Positions 59,561-64,000 of a stretch of DNA of 64,000 bases are shown here, one piece after another. Made by a program: the position numbers and the translations under genes. Source of the stretch: Streptomyces sp. NBC_01669. Its GTDB lineage: Bacteria; Actinomycetota; Actinomycetes; Streptomycetales; Streptomycetaceae. The stretch spans positions 6,198,501 through 6,262,500 of the forward strand of contig NZ_JAPEQG010000001.1 of assembly GCF_026339735.1 (NCBI RefSeq), read 5' to 3'. Every line of letters begins with the position of its first letter. Position 1 is the stretch's first letter. The notes beneath the pieces are model-generated. The model saw only the letters and a program-made list of their open reading frames with translations, was not told the origin of the DNA and did not search any database.

Positions 59561-59809
59561 TCAGGCCTGGTGCTTCAGGATGTAGTCGGCAGCGTCGCCG
59601 ACCGTCTTGAGGTTCTTGACGTCCTCGTCCGGGATCTTGACGTCGAAGCGCTCTTCGGCGGCGACGACGACCTCGACCATGGACAGCGAGTCGACGTCCA
59701 GGTCGTCGGTGAAGGACTTGTCCAGCTGGACGTCCTCGACCGGGATACCGGCGATCTCGTTGACGATCTCGGCGAGACCGCTGACGATCTCTTCCTGGGT
59801 GGCGGCCAT
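59561..59809 (-). CDS. acpP: Acyl carrier protein of fatty-acid synthesis
   Basis: 82 aa. The phosphopantetheine Ser41 is in DLDVDSLSMVEVV, as in all fatty-acid ACPs. Acidic helices follow. It carries acyl chains between FabD, FabH and FabF. It lies between fabH and fabF with about 65-75 bases on each side and a good ribosome site (AAGGAG) before the ATG. Confidence 0.97.
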   Translation of the reverse strand: MAATQEEIVSGLAEIVNEIAGIPVEDVQLDKSFTDDLDVDSLSMVEVVVAAEERFDVKIPDEDVKNLKTVGDAADYILKHQA

Positions 59810-59872
59810 GTTGGCGCTCCTTCGATGTATTTCTGCAGGGTTCGGACGTCCGGACCGGAAGGTCCGGTGTGC

Positions 59873-60874
59873 CTAGGGGAGAGTAACGACCGTCGCGGCG
59901 TAGACGAGACCCGCCCCGAAGCCGATGACGAGCGCGGTGTCGCCGCTCTTCGCCTGACCGGTCGCCAGGAGCCGCTCCATAGCGAGCGGAATCGAGGCGG
60001 CGGAGGTGTTGCCGGTGGTCTCCACATCACGGGCGACCGTGACGTGCTCCGGCAGCTTCAGGGTCTTCACCATCGAGTCGATGATCCGCATGTTGGCCTG
60101 GTGCGGGATGAAGACGTCCAGGTCTTCCGGGGCGATCCCGGCCGCGTCCAGCGCCTGCTGGGCGACCTTCGCCATCTCGAAGACGGCCCAGCGGAAGACC
60201 GCCTGACCCTCCTGCGTGATGGCCGGGAACTTCTCCGGACGGTCGGCGTGGAACTCGTCCCACGCCACGGTCTGCTTGATCGTCTCGGACTTGTCGCCCT
60301 CGGAGCCCCAGACCGTCGGGCCTATGGCGGGCGCCGTGGAGGGGCCGACGACGACCGCGCCGGCACCGTCGCCGAACAGGAACGCCGTCGCGCGGTCGTG
60401 CAGGTCGGTGAGGTCGCTGAGCCGTTCCACGCCGATGACAAGTACGTACTCTGCCGAACCCTCGACGATCAAGCCCTTGGCGAGGGTCAGGCCGTAGCCG
60501 AACCCGGCGCAGCCGGCGGAGATGTCGAAGGCGGCGGGCTTGCCCGCACCGATCTTGTGGGCGATCTCGGTCGCGATGGCCGGCGTCTGCTTGAAGTGCG
60601 AGACGGTGGAGACGATGACGGCGCCGATCTGCTCCGGCGTGATCCCGGCATCGGCGATGGCCTTGCCGGACGCCTCGATGGACATCGCTGCCACGGTCTC
60701 CTCCTCGGAGGCCCAGTGGCGGGTCGCGATGCCGGAGCGGGAGCGGATCCACTCGTCCGACGAGTCGATCGTTTCGAGGATCACCTCGTTGGGCACCACA
60801 CGGGTCGGGCGGTAGCCGCCGACACCCATGATCCGTGCGTACGCGGCGCCCTGGCTGGGCTTGATCTTCGACAT
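59873..60874 (-). CDS. fabH: Beta-ketoacyl-ACP synthase III
   Basis: 333 aa. Catalytic triad Cys122 (DISAGCAGFGYG), His258 (FIPHQANMRI) and Asn289 (ETTGNTSAASIP). It starts chains from acyl-CoA and malonyl-ACP; in Streptomyces it accepts branched starters, which gives the branched fatty acids of the genus. It starts 13 bases after fabD, so is translated with it. Confidence 0.97.
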   Translation of the reverse strand: MSKIKPSQGAAYARIMGVGGYRPTRVVPNEVILETIDSSDEWIRSRSGIATRHWASEEETVAAMSIEASGKAIADAGITPEQIGAVIVSTVSHFKQTPAIATEIAHKIGAGKPAAFDISAGCAGFGYGLTLAKGLIVEGSAEYVLVIGVERLSDLTDLHDRATAFLFGDGAGAVVVGPSTAPAIGPTVWGSEGDKSETIKQTVAWDEFHADRPEKFPAITQEGQAVFRWAVFEMAKVAQQALDAAGIAPEDLDVFIPHQANMRIIDSMVKTLKLPEHVTVARDVETTGNTSAASIPLAMERLLATGQAKSGDTALVIGFGAGLVYAATVVTLP

Positions 60875-60887
60875 GCTCTCGGGCTCC

Positions 60888-61802
60888 TTAGGCGTCTGCG
60901 TGCTCAGCGAGGAGCGCGCGGGCCGCGTCGAGGTCGTCGGGGGTCTTGAGCGCGAGGGTCTGCACCCCGGGCAGTGCCCGCTTGGCGAGACCGGTCAGGG
61001 TCCCACCCGGGCAGGCCTCGATGAGCGTCGTGACGCCCAGCTCCTTGAACGTCTCCATGCACAGGTCCCAGCGGACCGGGTTGGCGACCTGGCCGACCAG
61101 CCGCGAGATGACCTCGGCGCCGGTGGCGACCGGCTTTCCGTCGGCGTTCGAGACATACGTCACAGTCGGCTCGGAGACCGTCAGCGCCGCGGCGGCCTCG
61201 CGGAGCCGGTCGACGGCGGGAGCCATGTGGTGCGTGTGGAAGGCGCCGGCGACCGTGAGGGGCACCACCCGGCGCACGCCCTCGGGTTTGTCCCTGGTCA
61301 GCGCGGCGATCTGAGCGGCGGTGCCGGCGGCGACGATCTGGCCGCCCCCGTTGACGTTCGCCGGGGTCAGCCCGAGCTTCTCCAGGTGCGGGACCGTCAC
61401 CTCCGGGTCACCGCCGAGCAGCGCCGCCATGCCGGTCTCGGTGACCGCTGCGGCGTCCGCCATGGCGAGCCCGCGGGTGCGTACGAGACGGAGCGCGGTC
61501 TCCTCGTCGAGGACACCGGCGAGGGCCGCCGCGGTGATCTCACCAACGCTGTGACCTGCGACGACATCGGGCGACGCGGCCAGTGCCGAGGCGGACAGCA
61601 GGCCGGCGGCGACCAGCAGCGGCTGAGCCACCGCGGTGTCGCGGATCTCGTCCGCGTCGGCCTTCGTGCCGTAGTGGACGAGGTCGAGCCCGATGGCGTC
61701 GGACCAGGCCGCGACGCGGTCGGTGGCACCGGGGAGGTCGAGCCAGGGAGTCAGGAAGCCGGGCGTCTGAGCGCCTTGGCCGGGAGCGACGAGTACGAGC
61801 AC
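60888..61802 (-). CDS. fabD: Malonyl-CoA:ACP transacylase
   Basis: 304 aa. Active Ser85 in GHSVGE, and the His in GAFHTHHM. The N terminus LVLVAPGQGAQTPGFLTPWL is the family start. It loads malonate on the ACP for FabH, FabF and often polyketide synthases too. GTG 61802 is chosen to match the usual start of relatives; GTG 61808 two codons earlier is possible. It is the first gene of the fab operon, 89 bases after the fasR stop. Confidence 0.95.
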   Translation of the reverse strand: MLVLVAPGQGAQTPGFLTPWLDLPGATDRVAAWSDAIGLDLVHYGTKADADEIRDTAVAQPLLVAAGLLSASALAASPDVVAGHSVGEITAAALAGVLDEETALRLVRTRGLAMADAAAVTETGMAALLGGDPEVTVPHLEKLGLTPANVNGGGQIVAAGTAAQIAALTRDKPEGVRRVVPLTVAGAFHTHHMAPAVDRLREAAAALTVSEPTVTYVSNADGKPVATGAEVISRLVGQVANPVRWDLCMETFKELGVTTLIEACPGGTLTGLAKRALPGVQTLALKTPDDLDAARALLAEHADA

Positions 61803-61857
61803 CCTCACACTCTCTCTTGTGAACGGTCCTGAACGCCCGTGGGGACAGGGACGAAGA

Positions 61858-61887
61858 ACCGTAGGGGGAATTGTTGATGTCCGACAA
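61858..61887 (-). promoter_or_regulatory. fabD operon promoter
   Basis: On the minus strand TTGTCG (61887-61882), an 18-base spacer and TACGGT (61863-61858) form a promoter about 50 bases before the fabD start. The -35 begins four bases after the fasR stop codon, so any FasR site upstream of it must lie within the end of fasR or overlap the -35. FasR is known to activate this operon in S. coelicolor. Confidence 0.55.
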
Positions 61888-61891
61888 AAGT

Positions 61892-63097
61892 CTAGGACTG
61901 GGTATCCCTGTCGGCCAGACGCCCCAGAATCAGGGCGATTCGCAACGTGAACGCCGAGCGGACATCGGATGGCGACCACCCGGTGACGTCTGTCACACGT
62001 CGAAGCCGGTAGCGCACGGTGTTGGGGTGCACGAACAGCATCCGGGCCGCGCCCTCCAGACTGCTCGCCTGCTCCAGGTACACACTCAGAGTCTCCAGCA
62101 GCGCCGAGCCCGCTTCCTCCAGCGGTCTGTAGATCTCCTCCACCAACTGGTCCCGCGCGGCGGGGTCCCCCGCAATGGCGCGCTCCGGCAGCAGGTCGTC
62201 GGCCAGAACCGGCCGCGGCGCGTCCTGCCAGGCACCGCACGCCTTGAGCCCGGCGGCGGCGGCCTGGGCGGACCGGGTGGCCGCCAGCAGGTCGGGCACG
62301 ACGGGTCCGGCGACGACCGGGCCGGCCGCGTACGGGCCGATCAGCGCCTTTGCGACGTGCAGCGGGTTGTCGCTGCCGCCCGCGATGACCACCAGACGGC
62401 TGCCGAGCACTCCGGTGAGGACCTGGAGCTTGGCGTGGCGGGCGGCGCGCCGGATCGCCTCGACGGTCAGCTCGCTGTCGCCGTCGGGGGCCGTACCGAG
62501 GATCACGCACACATGCTCGGGGGAGTTCCAGCCGAGCGCGGCGGCCCGGGAGACGGCGCCCTCGTCGGCCTCCCCGGACAGCACAGCGTTCACCACGAGC
62601 GATTCCAGCCGGGCGTCCCAGGCGCCGCGCGCCTCGGCCGCCTGCGCGTACACCTGGGCGGTCGCGAAGGCGATCTCCCGTGCGTAGACGAGCAGCGCCT
62701 CGCGCAACAGCGACTCGTCGCCGGGCGCGGCGACCTCCTCGATCGCGGCCTCCATGACCTCGATCGTCGTGCGCACCATCTCGACGGTCTGGCGCAGTGT
62801 GATCGCCCGGGTCAGCTCGCGCGGAGCCGTACCGAATACATCGGTGGAGATGGCCTGCGGCGTCTCCGGGTGCCGGAACCACTCGGTGAAGGCGGCGATT
62901 CCGGCCTGGGCCACCAGGCCGATCCATGACCGGTTCTCCGGTGGCATCGCCCGGTACCAGGGCAGCGACTCGTCCATGCGGGCGATCGCGTTCGCGGCCA
63001 GCCGGCCGGAGGACTGCTCCAGCCGCTTCAGGGTCGCGGCATGCAGGTGGGCGTCATGTGCAGCAGGCTGCTCAGGATCGGATCGGGGCACGGACAC
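61892..63097 (-). CDS. fasR: PucR-type activator of fatty-acid synthesis
   Basis: 401 aa. The C-terminal HTH of the PucR/CdaR family is at LEGAARMLFVHPNTVRYRLR. A GGDEF-like regulatory domain (about residues 170-300) precedes it, and an all-helical N-terminal part comes first. Location directly before fabD and similarity to the S. coelicolor FasR make the name safe. It activates fabDHPF and so sets membrane-lipid supply. GTG 63097 has AAGG seven bases before it. It is divergent from the pirin gene. Confidence 0.93.
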   Translation of the reverse strand: MSVPRSDPEQPAAHDAHLHAATLKRLEQSSGRLAANAIARMDESLPWYRAMPPENRSWIGLVAQAGIAAFTEWFRHPETPQAISTDVFGTAPRELTRAITLRQTVEMVRTTIEVMEAAIEEVAAPGDESLLREALLVYAREIAFATAQVYAQAAEARGAWDARLESLVVNAVLSGEADEGAVSRAAALGWNSPEHVCVILGTAPDGDSELTVEAIRRAARHAKLQVLTGVLGSRLVVIAGGSDNPLHVAKALIGPYAAGPVVAGPVVPDLLAATRSAQAAAAGLKACGAWQDAPRPVLADDLLPERAIAGDPAARDQLVEEIYRPLEEAGSALLETLSVYLEQASSLEGAARMLFVHPNTVRYRLRRVTDVTGWSPSDVRSAFTLRIALILGRLADRDTQS

Positions 63098-63219
63098 AAG
63101 ACTGCCTTATCGGGCCGCGGGCGCGGTGGGCCGGGGCCACCGCGGGTCGTACTGCCGAGTAGCGGACGGCCGGTCGCCGGCCGTGACGCAGGGGCGCCGG
63201 GCCGGGCTACCGTGGACCC

Positions 63220-63876
63220 GTGATTTCCGTACAGCGCGCGGACGACCGGTACACGGGCGGGGACGAGGCCGCCGGCATCCTGTCCCGGCACGCTTTCTCC
63301 TTCGGCTCCTTCTACGACCCGGACAACCTGCGCTTCGGCGCGATCCTGGCCTGCAACGAGGAGCGACTGGCGCCCGGCGCGGGCTTCGACGAACATCCGC
63401 ACAGCCACACGGAGATCGTCACCTGGGTCGTCGAGGGAGAGCTGACCCACCGCGATTCGGCCGGCCACGCGACCGTCGTACGGGCCGGAGACCTCCAGCA
63501 CCTCAGCGCCGCGGCCGGGGTGCGCCATGTCGAGCGCAACGACGGAGACGTTCCGCTGACATTCGTTCAGATGTGGCTGTCGCCGCTCTCCCCGGGTGGC
63601 GAACCCTCGTACACGATCGTTCCCGGCATCGCCGACTCCACCCCGTACGCCCTCCCGGAGGCCGGTGCGATGCTGCACGTACGCAGACTGGCTTCCGGGG
63701 AGCGCACGGCGGTGCCGGACGCGGCGCGGGTGTACGTCCATGTGGTGGCCGGGGGCGTGTGGATCGGCGACGAGGAGCTGGGGCCGGGTGACGCGGCACG
63801 GGTCACCGGCGAGGAGGGGCTGGAGCTGGTGGCGGCCGGGGCGGCCGAGGTGCTGATCTGGGAGCTGTCGGCCTGA
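63220..63876 (+). CDS. Pirin family protein (cupin fold)
   Basis: 218 aa. Metal-binding His59, His61 and His63 lie in FDEHPHSHTEIVTWVVEGEL, the pirin mark; a Glu further along completes the site. The second cupin half is less conserved. Some pirins are quercetinases, others are redox-sensitive regulators; here the role is open. TACCGT (63208-63213) lies six bases before the GTG, a leaderless start. Confidence 0.9.
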   Translation: MISVQRADDRYTGGDEAAGILSRHAFSFGSFYDPDNLRFGAILACNEERLAPGAGFDEHPHSHTEIVTWVVEGELTHRDSAGHATVVRAGDLQHLSAAAGVRHVERNDGDVPLTFVQMWLSPLSPGGEPSYTIVPGIADSTPYALPEAGAMLHVRRLASGERTAVPDAARVYVHVVAGGVWIGDEELGPGDAARVTGEEGLELVAAGAAEVLIWELSA

Positions 63877-63889
63877 GAGCGGGGTGCGA

Positions 63890-64000
63890 GTGGCCGGGAA
63901 TTTCGTGTCCCTCGTCGACCTCGGCCTCGCCGACAATCAGCCCGTACCCGACGTGCCCGCGCCGTCGATCGACCCGTTCCTCGAACCCGACATTCCGACC
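63890..64000 (+). CDS. 5' end of a gene running off the right edge
   Basis: From GTG 63890 (or GTG 63884) the frame stays open to the end and reads AGNFVSLVDLGLADNQPVPD for its first residues. Pro/Asp/Val-rich codons follow. No family can be named from 37 residues. The spacing from the pirin stop (14 bases) suggests co-transcription. Confidence 0.5.
   Translation, partial: MAGNFVSLVDLGLADNQPVPDVPAPSIDPFLEPDIPT

Overview
The window is a chromosomal segment of a Streptomyces (or very close relative). GC content is very high and third codon positions are almost all G or C. GTG starts are frequent. Many genes have a -10-like hexamer only 5-8 bases before the start codon, the pattern of leaderless transcripts. 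The gene content matches the Streptomyces core genome: a fasR-fabD-fabH-acpP-fabF fatty-acid operon, dnaG followed by an HrdA-type sigma factor, dgt, an Mbl-like actin homologue, MatB, a GlnR-type nitrate reductase gene and DUF3145. I see no phage, conjugative element, insertion sequence, CRISPR array or large biosynthetic cluster.

Layout. 1-5.3 kb: a secreted repeat protein, a DUF5990 protein, a class IV aminotransferase, an FMN reductase and a secreted thermolysin-like protease. 5.3-12.7 kb: cutA, a gamma-glutamylcyclotransferase-like gene, the nitrate reductase nasA with a GlnR-type operator, a DUF218 protein, a HAD phosphatase, a sirohydrochlorin chelatase (siroheme for nitrite reductase) and dgt, then a decayed ArsR gene. 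13.5-18.1 kb: ferredoxin reductase, dnaG and the sigma factor. 18.3-23.9 kb: a heterodimeric ABC exporter, an FGGY sugar kinase and a YtxH-like protein. 24.1-24.6 kb: three tRNA genes. 24.7-31.8 kb: a membrane protein, two VOC proteins, a glycine/arginine/aromatic-repeat mini-protein followed by an ABC exporter, and an MFS exporter. 31.9-36.6 kb: a carboxyltransferase overlapping matB, a NarK-like transporter and an Lrp/AsnC regulator. 36.5-40.9 kb: a GAF sensor kinase with a degenerate ATPase domain, mbl and two poorly known proteins. 40.9-43.0 kb: MarR, a CurA-type reductase and Ohr. 43.1-48.3 kb: an arabino-oligosaccharide ABC uptake operon with a GH51 arabinofuranosidase and the remnant of a GH43 arabinanase. 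48.4-57.2 kb: membrane and LysE proteins, a flavin amine oxidase, TetR, a GH3 glycosidase, an aldose epimerase and an SGNH lipoprotein. 57.5-63.1 kb: DUF3145 and the fab operon with its activator FasR. 63.2 kb to the end: pirin and a gene running off the edge.

How the genes work together. Hemicellulose side-chain use forms one module: a LacI-type operator, sugar uptake, GH51, and probably GH3 and the mutarotase nearby. Nitrate assimilation is a second theme (nasA with a GlnR box, siroheme chelatase, NarK-like importer). Malonyl-CoA supply (matB, carboxyltransferase) and fatty-acid initiation and elongation (fabDHPF) are both present but separate. The least explained parts are the repeat mini-protein/ABC exporter pair at 27-29 kb with an unusual AT-rich three-copy repeat upstream, the kinase that seems to have lost ATP-binding residues, and several broken genes that record recent gene loss.
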